Below, piece after piece: positions 16,860-24,968 of a DNA stretch of 64,000 nucleotides. Below the pieces are notes generated by a model. The model was not told the origin of the DNA. It saw only the letters and a list, made by a program, of their open reading frames with translations, and ran no database searches. Location: positions 857,001-921,000 of the forward strand of contig NZ_SZZM01000001.1 in the NCBI RefSeq assembly GCF_005281615.1. Direction: 5' to 3'. Source of the stretch: Rhodoligotrophos defluvii (GTDB lineage Bacteria > Pseudomonadota > Alphaproteobacteria > Rhizobiales > Im1). The position numbers and the translations under genes are program-made. Numbering within the stretch: position 1 is the stretch's first letter; every line of letters starts with the position of its first letter.

Positions 16860-16890
16860 TGCCGCCTTCGCCGTCCGGCTGACGGCGGCA
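16860..16890 (+). other. GC-rich hairpin downstream of etfA
   Basis: TGCCGCC (16860-16866) can pair with GGCGGCA (16884-16890), and an inner GCCGTC/GACGGC stem competes with it. No U-run follows, so it may be an RNA processing or stability element, or a partial terminator between etfA and hbd. Confidence 0.4.
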
Positions 16891-16941
16891 TGGCAAAGCG
16901 TTGAATGCGGTGCAATATCCGCCTTTGTCGGGTCATTCCAT

Positions 16942-16968
16942 CGCGAGACGATATGCGCTAGTCTCGCG
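16942..16968 (+). promoter_or_regulatory. Perfect palindrome upstream of hbd
   Basis: CGCGAGAC (16942-16949) and GTCTCGCG (16961-16968) form a perfect 8-bp inverted repeat with an 11-nt spacer, 26 nt before the hbd start. The spacing suits a dimeric repressor site overlapping a promoter, or a 5' UTR hairpin. Confidence 0.5.
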
Positions 16969-16993
16969 GGCCCCGAGGCGATTTTTGGTGGTA

Positions 16994-17872
16994 ATGATGA
17001 AGATCCGCAGGGTTGGCGTGATTGGCGCGGGCCAGATGGGCAACGGAATTGCTCATGTGTGCGCGCTTGCCGGTCATAAAGTCTATTTGAACGACCTGTC
17101 GCGGGAGATCATCGAATCGGCGCTGGCCACCATCAACGGGAACATGGCGCGGCAGGTCCGCAACGGCCGCATCACGGAAGAGCAGCGCAAGGAAGCGCTC
17201 GGCCGCATCGAGATCGCGGAATCCTTCGAGGTGCTCGAGCCGTGCGATCTCGTGATTGAATCGGCCAGCGAGGACGAGCAGGTCAAGCGCAAGATCTTCG
17301 CTGGGCTCTGTCCCGTCCTTCGCCCGGACACTCTCGTCGCCACGAACACTTCGTCGATCTCGATCACCAGGCTCGCGGCAGCCACCGATCGACCCGAGCG
17401 CTTCATGGGCATCCATTTCATGAACCCGGTGCCGGTCATGGAGCTGGTCGAACTGATCCGCGGCATCGCCACGGACGACGAGACTTTCAACACGGTCCGC
17501 AACTTCACCATCGATCTCGGCAAGACCGTCGCTGTCGCCGAGGACTTTCCGGCCTTCATCGTCAATCGCATCCTGCTCCCGATGATCAACGAGGCGGTCT
17601 ATACGCTCTATGAGGGCGTCGGCACCGTGGAAGCGATCGACACGGCCATGAAGCTTGGCGCTCACCACCCCATGGGCCCGCTGGAGCTGGCCGACTTCAT
17701 CGGACTCGACACCTGCTTGTCGATCATGCAGGTGCTGTATGACGGCCTCGCGGACTCGAAATACCGGCCTTGCCCTCTGCTGGTAAAATATGTGGAGGCC
17801 GGCTGGCTCGGGCGCAAAACCCAGCGCGGCTTCTACGATTATCGCGGGGAGAAGCCCGTCCCCACGCGCTGA
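16994..17872 (+). CDS. hbd: 3-hydroxybutyryl-CoA dehydrogenase
   Basis: The 292-residue NAD(P)-dependent enzyme interconverts 3-hydroxybutyryl-CoA and acetoacetyl-CoA. The Rossmann motif GAGQMG lies at residues 11-16. The catalytic His-Glu region reads HFMNPVPVMELVEL, and the C-terminal dimerisation domain includes PMGPLELADFIGLD. Two adjacent ATGs at 16994 and 16997 follow GGTGG, and the first is taken. In this group the gene is usually found after etfBA and serves fatty-acid or butyrate/PHB metabolism. A palindrome in its leader suggests separate control. Confidence 0.95.
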   Translation: MMKIRRVGVIGAGQMGNGIAHVCALAGHKVYLNDLSREIIESALATINGNMARQVRNGRITEEQRKEALGRIEIAESFEVLEPCDLVIESASEDEQVKRKIFAGLCPVLRPDTLVATNTSSISITRLAAATDRPERFMGIHFMNPVPVMELVELIRGIATDDETFNTVRNFTIDLGKTVAVAEDFPAFIVNRILLPMINEAVYTLYEGVGTVEAIDTAMKLGAHHPMGPLELADFIGLDTCLSIMQVLYDGLADSKYRPCPLLVKYVEAGWLGRKTQRGFYDYRGEKPVPTR

Positions 17873-17965
17873 TTTCACGAGCAGCAGCTACAAACCATCC
17901 TTTCGCCACGAACCAGCCCTTCTACGGCCGAATTGCAAAGGCAGGTTTTTCCACGTTGCCTCAGG

Positions 17966-18040
17966 TGGTTCGACCCCGAGAAGGGCTTCGGAGATCTCAG
18001 CCCCCCAGCCCCCCTCGAGGTCCTTCGAGGAGTCGAACCA
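17966..18040. repeat. Imperfect long inverted repeat (REP-like)
   Basis: The 19-nt left arm (17966-17984, TGGTTCGAC...) and right arm (18022-18040, ...GTCGAACCA) match at the outer 9 bp exactly and imperfectly inside. They flank a C-rich centre. It lies in the 345-nt gap between hbd and htpG, which otherwise holds only the terminator. Confidence 0.5.
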
Positions 18041-18082
18041 TCGCGTATCTCCCTTGAGTTCAGTCAGTGGCAGGTAACAGGT

Positions 18083-18124
18083 CGGGCCGGCAGTCAGGAG
18101 AACTGGCTGTCGGCCCGGTCTTTT
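18083..18124 (+). terminator. Intrinsic terminator of the etf-hbd unit
   Basis: A GC-rich stem (CGGGCCGGCAG with CTGTCGGCCCG, one mismatch) with a short loop is followed by GTCTTTT. It sits about 210 nt after hbd and 94 nt before htpG. Confidence 0.75.
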
Positions 18125-18217
18125 CACCGCCCCTCTCTCGCGCCCCAATCTTGATTTCGCTTCGGCTTTTGCCGATATCCCGCTGTGTTTCAATTGCATG
18201 CCAGGGATATGACCTAG

Positions 18218-20155
18218 ATGACCGCGGCAAACAAGTCCGGTAGCGGGACCGCTGCCGAAACGCTTGCATCGGGGGAAACCCATTCATTCCAGGCCGAAGT
18301 GGCCCGCCTCCTGCACCTTATGGTGCATTCCGTCTATTCCGATACGGACGTCTTCCTGCGTGAGCTGATTTCGAACGCGGCCGACGCCTGCGACAAGCTG
18401 CGCTACGAAGCTCTATCCAACCCGTCCTTGCTTGCCGACGATCCGGAGCTGGCGGTTCTGCTCACTGCGGACAAGGCGGCCGGCACGCTCACCGTGGCCG
18501 ACAACGGGATCGGCATGAGCCGGGCCGAGCTCATCGACAATCTCGGCACCATCGCCCGTTCCGGCACCCACGCCTTCATGGAGAAGCTCACCGAGGGCAG
18601 CAATGCGCCCAAGCTGATCGGGCAGTTCGGCGTGGGCTTTTATGCAGCCTTCATGGTCGCATCCCGGGTGGACGTGGTTTCGCGCCGCGCCGGCAGCGAT
18701 GAAACCTGGATGTGGTCTTCCGATGGCTCCGGCACCTTCACCGTCGAGCCTTACGCCGGCGATGATGCGCCGCGCCGCGGCACCCTAATCAGGCTGACCT
18801 TGAAGGAGGACGCCAAGCCGTTCCTCGAGCCGTGGAAAATCGAGCAGATCGTCCGCGCCTATTCCGACCATGTGGCCATTCCGATCCGGCTCAGCGAGGT
18901 CAAGGACGGCAAGCCGACGGAGCCGCGCCAGATCAACACCGCGGCCGCCCTGTGGACCCGCCCGAAGGCGGACATCAGCCCCGAGCAGTACAAGGAGTTC
19001 TTCGGCGCCCTGGCCGGCATCTATAGCGATCCGGCGCTCACCATCCACTACCGGGCCGAGGGCCGGCATGAATACACCGTGCTCTTGTGCATCCCCTCCG
19101 AGCCCCCTTTCGATCTGTTCGATCCGGAGCGGCGCGGCCGGCAGAAGCTCTACGTTCGGCGCGTCTTCATCACCGATGATGCCGAATTCCTCCCCGGCTA
19201 TCTCCGTTTCGTGCGTGGCATCATCGACAGTGAGGACATGCCGCTCAACATCTCCCGCGAGATGCTGCAGAACAATCCCCTGGTGGCCCAAATCCGCAAG
19301 GCGGTGACGAAACGGGTGCTCTCGGAGCTGAGACGCACCGCGGAGCAGGATCCGGACACCTTCGCCAAGATCTGGTCGGCCTACGGCGCCGTGGTCAAGG
19401 AGGGCCTCTACGAGGACGGCGAGCGCCGCGACGAGCTGTTCGACATCGCACGCTTCCACACCACCAGGAGCGAGGGCGCAATGCGCACCCTCAAGGACTA
19501 TGTGGCGGCCATGAAGCCCAATCAGACCGCCATTTACTACGTGACCGCCGAGGATGCGGTGAAAGCGGCTGCCGCGCCGCAGCTGGAGGGATTCAAGGCG
19601 CGCGGCATCGAGGTGCTGCTGCTCACCGACCCCGTCGACAATTTCTGGACCCGCACGGCGCTCGGTTTCGATGGCAAACCGTTCCGGTCCGTGACCCAGG
19701 GGGCGGCTGACCTCGCCGCCATCCCCCTGGAGAAGGCCGACGAGAAAGCCGCCGAGCAGGAACAGGACAAGTCAGCCCTGGGCACCCTGGTTGCGGTCTT
19801 CAAGCAGACCCTGCGCGATGCGGTGAAAGACGTGCGCTTGTCCGAACGGCTGACCTCGTCGCCGGTCTGCCTGGTGGCGGATGCGGCCGGGCTCGATCGG
19901 AACCTGGAACGCCTGCTTGCCAAGCAGACCGCGGGCGCAAAGCAAAGCCAGCCCATTCTCGAGCTTAATCCAAGCCATCCCGTCATTGCCGGCCTGGCGC
20001 GCCGGGCCAAGGCCAATGGTGTGTCCGACGAGCTCAACGAGGCAGCCTGGCTGCTGCTCGACGAGGCCTACATCCTCGAAGGCGAGCCGGTGCCAGATCC
20101 CGCAGCCTTCGCCCGCCGGCTGACTGGCGTCATGAGCAAGGGGCTGGCGAGTTAG
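18218..20155 (+). CDS. htpG: Molecular chaperone HtpG (Hsp90)
   Basis: The 645-residue cytosolic ATP-dependent chaperone dimer has an N-terminal GHKL ATPase domain with RELISNAADACDKLRYE-type N-box near residues 48-62, DNGIGM and GQFGVGFYAAFMV. A middle domain contains YVRRVFI and the PLNISREMLQ segment, and a C-terminal dimerisation domain follows. Length is typical. The start follows AGGGATATG with suitable spacing. No sigma-32-type promoter was confidently visible upstream, where a terminator for the previous unit intervenes. Confidence 0.97.
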   Translation: MTAANKSGSGTAAETLASGETHSFQAEVARLLHLMVHSVYSDTDVFLRELISNAADACDKLRYEALSNPSLLADDPELAVLLTADKAAGTLTVADNGIGMSRAELIDNLGTIARSGTHAFMEKLTEGSNAPKLIGQFGVGFYAAFMVASRVDVVSRRAGSDETWMWSSDGSGTFTVEPYAGDDAPRRGTLIRLTLKEDAKPFLEPWKIEQIVRAYSDHVAIPIRLSEVKDGKPTEPRQINTAAALWTRPKADISPEQYKEFFGALAGIYSDPALTIHYRAEGRHEYTVLLCIPSEPPFDLFDPERRGRQKLYVRRVFITDDAEFLPGYLRFVRGIIDSEDMPLNISREMLQNNPLVAQIRKAVTKRVLSELRRTAEQDPDTFAKIWSAYGAVVKEGLYEDGERRDELFDIARFHTTRSEGAMRTLKDYVAAMKPNQTAIYYVTAEDAVKAAAAPQLEGFKARGIEVLLLTDPVDNFWTRTALGFDGKPFRSVTQGAADLAAIPLEKADEKAAEQEQDKSALGTLVAVFKQTLRDAVKDVRLSERLTSSPVCLVADAAGLDRNLERLLAKQTAGAKQSQPILELNPSHPVIAGLARRAKANGVSDELNEAAWLLLDEAYILEGEPVPDPAAFARRLTGVMSKGLAS

Positions 20156-20210
20156 AGCAGCGCCAGCGGCTCGGTGGCCAGGCATGACGAGTTCAATACG
20201 CACCCCTCTT

Positions 20211-20345
20211 ATCGTTGCTGCGCTCGACGCGGCAATCCAGGATGCCGGGGGAAAGCGAGTGCCGTGGGCCTGGATGCCGGCTCAAGGCCGGCATGACGGG
20301 CTTACAGCCACCCAGTTATTGCCGCGCTTAACGCGGCATTCTAGG
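20211..20345. repeat. REP-like intergenic repeat cluster
   Basis: A perfect hairpin (ATGCCGGC, loop TCAAG, GCCGGCAT at 20274-20294) is flanked by two diverged direct copies of a TTGC-GCGC-CGCGGCA-CTAGG-like unit, at about 20215-20241 and 20318-20345. The sequence around it reads like the dispersed GGATGCC...GGCATGACG repeats of alphaproteobacteria. It fills most of the gap between htpG and the orphan gene. Confidence 0.6.
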
Positions 20346-20408
20346 GCCAAGCGGAACGCCCTTGCGCCGCTGACCTGTACGCCGGCCCCGGGGCGACATG
20401 GTCTAGAA

Positions 20409-20427
20409 ATGCAATTATAGATTGCAT
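20409..20427. promoter_or_regulatory. Perfect 7-bp inverted repeat upstream of orphan gene
   Basis: ATGCAAT (20409-20415) and ATTGCAT (20421-20427) with a 5-nt spacer lie 72 nt before the orphan start. AT content is high. It could be an operator or part of a promoter. Confidence 0.4.
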
Positions 20428-20498
20428 AACCAGAAACCCGAAGCGTAAGGTCGCAAACTCGAATCACGACCCATTTTCGTGTCGCGGAGTTGCAAGCC

Positions 20499-20894
20499 AT
20501 GCCTTTCGTAACCTGGCCGGTTGTTATAGAAAAGGAAGCTACAAACAAGTTCATAGTTCGTCCAAACGTATCGAAGCTGGAAATAAGTGGCGAAACATTC
20601 TATCGCATACCGCAAGACGACTTGCTGACGTACAAAAATCCAATAGAACAGAAAATAAACATCGCCTCTTCGATTAATGAGTTCAAAGATATAAACGGCC
20701 GGATATTCGTGGAAAAGAGCGTAACAGACCTGACCAAGGACTTCTGGAAAGGGGTCGCGCATGGTGTGGGCGTTGGCTTTACACCGCTGGTCGGCCTGGG
20801 CGTTGCTGGCGGAGTGGCTCTAGACCGCTGGCTTCTCGACCCTCATCACACGTCGGATGACACGAGCCACAAGGACGATTTCTGGCCGCACTGA
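20499..20894 (+). CDS. Orphan AT-rich hypothetical protein with C-terminal membrane-like segment
   Basis: I do not recognise this 131-residue protein. The ATG at 20499 follows CGGAG by about 9 nt, and a TTG at 20490 is an alternative. The first 85 residues are polar and strand-rich, with no cysteine. A glycine-rich hydrophobic segment (about 90-113, including GVGVGFTPLVGLG) follows, and the tail is rich in His and Asp (DPHHTSDD, KDDFWPH). The first two thirds are clearly AT-rich with codon use (AAA, ATA, AAT) unlike the GC-rich neighbours. It lies between repeats and the convergent glycosylase gene. Recent acquisition is inferred. Confidence 0.6.
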   Translation: MPFVTWPVVIEKEATNKFIVRPNVSKLEISGETFYRIPQDDLLTYKNPIEQKINIASSINEFKDINGRIFVEKSVTDLTKDFWKGVAHGVGVGFTPLVGLGVAGGVALDRWLLDPHHTSDDTSHKDDFWPH

Positions 20895-20909
20895 TGCTGG
20901 TCCGTTCCG

Positions 20910-21515
20910 TCAGCTCGCACGGACTGGCACCGACGCAAACCTCTTGCTCAGGTAGCGCGAGCCCCTGAGGCCAAAACGCCAGGGGGTTTCCACCCCCTTG
21001 CTGATACCGATGCGCGGGCCTGAGGCGATCGGCTGCGGCGCATCGGCACCGAGCAGCAGGAAGGGCGGCTCGTCCAGCGGCAAGCCGTTATGGGCGATGC
21101 TGAGACCCAGCGCTTGGCACACGCGCCCGGGGCCGGCGCAAAGCTGTAGCGGATTGCTGAGACCGCGCCGCTCCACCATGGCGGCGATGCCTTGGGTAGG
21201 CTCGATCGCGCGGATCAGCACGGCCGCCCCGGTGGCAAGGCCATCGCCTACGCCCGACCGGCACACGAAATTCACGCACCAGTGTATGCCATAGGATCGA
21301 TAGATATAGGCATGTCCCGGCTCCCCGAACATCACCCGGTTGCGCGCAGTCGGGCCGGAATAGCTGTGGGATGCCGGATCCTCCCGGTCATAGGCCTCCG
21401 TTTCCACGATCATCCCGCCCACACCGTCAACCAAGAGGGTGGCGCCGATCAGGTCACGCGCGACCTCGACCACGTTGCGGGCAAAGAAGCCCCTGCCGAG
21501 AAGGCGCTTGCCCAT
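20910..21515 (-). CDS. 3-methyladenine DNA glycosylase (AAG/MPG type)
   Basis: The 201-residue base-excision enzyme removes alkylated or deaminated purines. The catalytic region has the family pattern [15 protein letters not shown], containing the general-base Glu, then [10 protein letters not shown] and [13 protein letters not shown], the intercalating Tyr/beta-hairpin region. Its ATG overlaps the stop of the upstream ligase gene (TGATG), so it is probably translated by coupling. It closes a minus-strand run of repair genes and ends 15 nt from the convergent orphan gene. Confidence 0.93.
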   Translation of the reverse strand: MGKRLLGRGFFARNVVEVARDLIGATLLVDGVGGMIVETEAYDREDPASHSYSGPTARNRVMFGEPGHAYIYRSYGIHWCVNFVCRSGVGDGLATGAAVLIRAIEPTQGIAAMVERRGLSNPLQLCAGPGRVCQALGLSIAHNGLPLDEPPFLLLGADAPQPIASGPRIGISKGVETPWRFGLRGSRYLSKRFASVPVRAS

Positions 21516-23125
21516 CAGGCACGTCCTTGGCCATCGATGAGCTTCTCCAGCGCCTCCAGGCGGTCCGCCTCCTCGGCCGGCTTGTCCCAGCGGATGCGGT
21601 GAATTCTCGGAAAGCGCATGGCAACCCCGGACTTGTGGCGGGTGGAGGAATGCACGGAATCGAAGGCAACCTCAAGCACGATGCCCGGCTTCACCGCCCG
21701 CACCGGCCCGAACCGGTCCACCGTGTTGTTGCGGATCCAGCGGTCGAGCCGCAACAGCTCCTCGTCCGTGTAGCCGGAATAGGCCTTGCCCACCGGCACC
21801 AGCTCGTCCTCGCCGTTTTCTCGCTGACGCCAGGCACCGAACGTGTAATCGGAATAGTAGGATGACCGCTTCCCGGAGCCGCGTTGGGCGTACATCAGCA
21901 CGAGATCGAGGGTGAGCGGCGAGCGCTTCCACTTCCACCAATAGCCTTTGGGCCGCCCGGCGAGATAGGCGCTGTCGCGGCGCTTGAGCATCAGGCCCTC
22001 GATGCCGTTTTCCCGCGAGCTCTCCCACAGTCGGTTCAGGGCCTCGAAGCTGTCGAAGGCGATGAGCTGGGAGACGTCCGTGCGCGGCACCCGCGCCAGC
22101 CCGTGCCATTCCTCGAGCCGCTGGCGCCGCTCGAGCAGCGGTAGCGGGCGCAGGTCGTCGTCGCCTTCCATCAGCATGTCGTAGAGGCGCACATGGGCGG
22201 GGTAGTCCGTGATCATGCTGGGGGTGACGGTCTTCCGGTTCAGCCGCTGCTGAAGATCGTTGAAGGGCGCGATCTCGCCGCCGCGCATCACCAGGAGTTC
22301 GCCGTCCAGCACCACGTGCCGGCCCCGAAAAGCGATGGCCACCTCGGGAAAGCTACCGGAAATCTCGTCACCTGCACGGGAATAAAGCCGCACCTCGTCG
22401 CCTTTGGCCGCGACTTGCACGCGGATGCCGTCCCATTTCCATTCGGCCAGATAGTCCTCCGGCTTGAGGTTGGGCCAGTCCCCCTCCTCGATCGGATGGG
22501 CCAGCATGAGGGGACGGAAGATCGGTTTGGCGCCGGGATCGGGGCGCTCACCCTTGGCGTCGAGCCAGGCGAACAGGTCCACATAGGGCGGCGAAATGCC
22601 GTGCCAGACCTCTTCGATATCGGCCGGCTCGACCCCGCCATAGGTCGCAATGGCAGTCTTGGCGAGGCGCGCGGAGACACCGACGCGCAGCGCCCCGGTC
22701 AGCAGCTTCAGCAGAGCCCAGCGACCCTCCGCATCCAGCCGGTCGAGCCAGCCCGCAACCAGATCCGTCAGCTCCGACTTGTGCGCCGATGCGATCGCGT
22801 CCACCACCTCGGCCAGGCGCGGCGGCGGCAGTCGCGCAATGTGCGATTTCGGCGGCTCCGGCCAGATCAGCGCCACCGTCTCGGCCGTATCGCCCACATA
22901 GTCGCGAGAGAGGCCATAGAGCACCGGATCGACTCGCGGCTCGATCAGCTCCGTGACCAGCCGTCGCACCGGCAACCGGAAGAACAGACCGTCGGTCAAC
23001 GCCGCCACCGCCCAGCCTCGGTCCGGGTCCGGCGTCTCGCGCAAGTAAGCCACCAGCAGCGCAAGCTTGCCATTCCGTGATGGCGTGAAAGCCAGCCGGT
23101 TCAGCAGGTTCGAGAACGCCCTCAT
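21515..23125 (-). CDS. ATP-dependent DNA ligase (exonuclease-associated, PP_1105-like)
   Basis: The 536-residue ligase has an N-terminal DNA-binding domain (about residues 1-200) and an adenylation domain whose motif I reads EWKWDGIRV, with the AMP-accepting lysine near residue 230. [10 protein letters not shown] (motif III) and GLMLKRRDS with YWWKWKR (motifs IV-V) follow, and then a C-terminal OB fold. The domain order is that of the Lhr/exonuclease-associated bacterial ATP-dependent ligases, not LigD, because no polymerase or nuclease domain and no ku gene is present. It is 19 nt downstream of the exonuclease gene and overlaps the glycosylase start. Confidence 0.92.
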   Translation of the reverse strand: MRAFSNLLNRLAFTPSRNGKLALLVAYLRETPDPDRGWAVAALTDGLFFRLPVRRLVTELIEPRVDPVLYGLSRDYVGDTAETVALIWPEPPKSHIARLPPPRLAEVVDAIASAHKSELTDLVAGWLDRLDAEGRWALLKLLTGALRVGVSARLAKTAIATYGGVEPADIEEVWHGISPPYVDLFAWLDAKGERPDPGAKPIFRPLMLAHPIEEGDWPNLKPEDYLAEWKWDGIRVQVAAKGDEVRLYSRAGDEISGSFPEVAIAFRGRHVVLDGELLVMRGGEIAPFNDLQQRLNRKTVTPSMITDYPAHVRLYDMLMEGDDDLRPLPLLERRQRLEEWHGLARVPRTDVSQLIAFDSFEALNRLWESSRENGIEGLMLKRRDSAYLAGRPKGYWWKWKRSPLTLDLVLMYAQRGSGKRSSYYSDYTFGAWRQRENGEDELVPVGKAYSGYTDEELLRLDRWIRNNTVDRFGPVRAVKPGIVLEVAFDSVHSSTRHKSGVAMRFPRIHRIRWDKPAEEADRLEALEKLIDGQGRA

Positions 23126-23144
23126 GGGTCGGTCCTGCCCCGCA

Positions 23145-24173
23145 TCATTCGTCCTCGTCCTCGTAGCCGATCAGGGCGAGCGCCCGGCCTCGGCGTCCCA
23201 TCTTGCCGATCTGGTGCACCAGGGCATCGTCACGGCCATGGGTCACCCAGATCTCCTCGGCCTCCGTCTCGGCAATGGTCTCGACCAGGGCATCCCAGTC
23301 CGCGTGGTCCGAAACCACCAGCGGCAGTTCGACACCGCGCTGGCGTGCCCGCCCGCGCACCCGCATCCATCCCGAGGCGAACACGGTCAGCGGCTCTGCA
23401 AGCCGACGCGACCAGCGGTCGTTGAGGGCCGATGGGGGCGCGATCACGATCTCTCCGGCCAGCCGGTCCCCGGCTAATCGCTCTCCGCCAGCCTCGTTCA
23501 CCGGCACGAGCATGCCGAGATCGATGCCGAGGGTCTGGTAGAGGGTGCACAGCGCGACCATGGCGCCGTGGAGGTAGATGGGCCGGTCATAGCCCAGACT
23601 GCGAAGCACGGCGATCATGCGTTGCGCCTTGCCCAGGCTGTAGGCGCCGAGCAGATGGGTGCGCTCCGGTACCATGCTCAGCGAGGCAAGAAGGCGCGCG
23701 GCTTCTTTTTCCGCCGGCTCGTGCCGGAACACCGGCAGGCCGAAGGTGGCCTCGGTCACGAACACGTCGCAGGTCACCAGCTCGAACGGCGCACAGGTCG
23801 GGTCAGCCTCGCGCTTATAGTCGCCGGAAACCACAGCGCGCTTGCCGCCCCATTCCATCACCACCTGCGCGCTGCCGAGAATGTGCCCCGCCGGCACTAG
23901 CCGCACGGACACCCCATTCACATCGATGGCGTGGCCATAAGCCAGCGGCTCGAAATTGCCGCCGGCGAACGCGCCATAGCGCGCCTTCATCACCGCTATG
24001 GTTTCCGCGGTGGCCAGCACCGCGCCATGGCCTGGCCGGGCATGGTCGCTGTGGCCATGGGTGATCACCGCGCGGTCCACCGCCATGCGCGGGTCGATGA
24101 AAAACTGCCCCGGGGCGCAATACAGCCCCTCGGACGTTGTATAGAGCCAGCTGCGGACGGGTGTGTTGGTCAT
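23145..24173 (-). CDS. Ligase-associated metallo-beta-lactamase-fold DNA exonuclease
   Basis: The 342-residue protein begins MTNTPVRSWLYTTSEGLYC. It contains the metallo-beta-lactamase motif THGHSDHARPGHG (HxHxDH near residues 39-45), VPAGHILGSAQV and SGDYKRE, plus a beta-CASP-like part. These match the TIGR04122 nuclease encoded next to the bacterial ATP-dependent ligase, thought to process 3' ends. A longer frame from 24293 exists, but the preceding residues are not family-like and overlap the YgjP gene. The helicase Lhr and PdeM phosphoesterase genes often found with this pair are absent from the window. Confidence 0.9.
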   Translation of the reverse strand: MTNTPVRSWLYTTSEGLYCAPGQFFIDPRMAVDRAVITHGHSDHARPGHGAVLATAETIAVMKARYGAFAGGNFEPLAYGHAIDVNGVSVRLVPAGHILGSAQVVMEWGGKRAVVSGDYKREADPTCAPFELVTCDVFVTEATFGLPVFRHEPAEKEAARLLASLSMVPERTHLLGAYSLGKAQRMIAVLRSLGYDRPIYLHGAMVALCTLYQTLGIDLGMLVPVNEAGGERLAGDRLAGEIVIAPPSALNDRWSRRLAEPLTVFASGWMRVRGRARQRGVELPLVVSDHADWDALVETIAETEAEEIWVTHGRDDALVHQIGKMGRRGRALALIGYEDEDE

Positions 24174-24220
24174 TCGTATGGAGCCACCACCCGCCAAAAT
24201 GGTGCCTTGAAAGGCTAAGC

Positions 24221-24967
24221 TCAAGCGCCGTAGCGATGCAGCGCCGCCCCGTTGGTCTTCAGCCAGCGCCTTGCCTCCCGCCAATGAGGACAATGCAGAG
24301 CCACCACGGCCCAGAACCGATCGCTGTGATTCATTTCGATGAGATGGGCGACTTCATGCGCGGCCACATAGTCGAGCACATGAGGCGGGGTGAGAATCAG
24401 CCGCCAGGAATAGGACAGGCGCCCGTCCGATGTACACGAGCCCCACCGGCTCTTCTGGTCGCGGACGGCCAGACGCCGGTAGCGGACGCCCATGGCCTGC
24501 GCATAGCGGTCCGAGGCGGCGGCAAGCTCAGCCTTGGCCTGCCTCTTCAGCCAGTCCGCAAGCCGGCGCGCCAGATGCGCTATCTCGCCATGCACCACAA
24601 GCCGCGCCTCGCCGCCGGAATAATCGGCATGCACCAGCCCACGCGCCCGGGCGCCATGGCTGATGACATGCGGTTCGCCCCTGAACGGCAGGATCTGCCC
24701 GGGGTGGAATTCCACCCGCTCGGCCTGATCGTTTAGGCGCGACAGGATCCAATTGCTGTTGCGCCTGGCGAAGGCCAGCCCGTCCTGCTCGCTCACCCGC
24801 GGCGGCAAGGTGAGCACCACGCCGTCGCCGTCGGGCGCAAGCCGCAGAATCATGCGGCGCGCCCTCGCATTGCGGCGAATCTTGACCAGCACGGTCACGT
24901 CGTCGATCGTGAGGCCGGCGACCTGCAGGCCGCTCGCTCTGGGCTGTGACCGGCGCAGGAGGCCCAT
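24221..24967 (-). CDS. YgjP-like (M48/DUF45) zinc metallopeptidase
   Basis: The 248-residue protein has the YgjP/SprT-like fold, with LKIRRNARARRMILRL-type N-terminal basic strand, the conserved SRWGSC segment, and the zinc motif HEVAHLIEMNHSDRFW (HExxH plus a third His). Members are predicted zinc-dependent proteases. A DNA-repair role like that of eukaryotic SprT/Wss1 in DNA-protein crosslink removal is a possible but unproven analogy, strengthened here by the exonuclease and ligase genes directly downstream. The start lies 1 nt beyond the phaZ stop. Confidence 0.85.
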   Translation of the reverse strand: MGLLRRSQPRASGLQVAGLTIDDVTVLVKIRRNARARRMILRLAPDGDGVVLTLPPRVSEQDGLAFARRNSNWILSRLNDQAERVEFHPGQILPFRGEPHVISHGARARGLVHADYSGGEARLVVHGEIAHLARRLADWLKRQAKAELAAASDRYAQAMGVRYRRLAVRDQKSRWGSCTSDGRLSYSWRLILTPPHVLDYVAAHEVAHLIEMNHSDRFWAVVALHCPHWREARRWLKTNGAALHRYGA

Positions 24968-24968
24968 G

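Noticed and set aside
20184-20420. A 78-codon plus-strand open frame between htpG and the orphan gene
   Set aside because: It reads through the REP-like hairpins and gives the usual repeat-derived peptide. There is no ribosome site.
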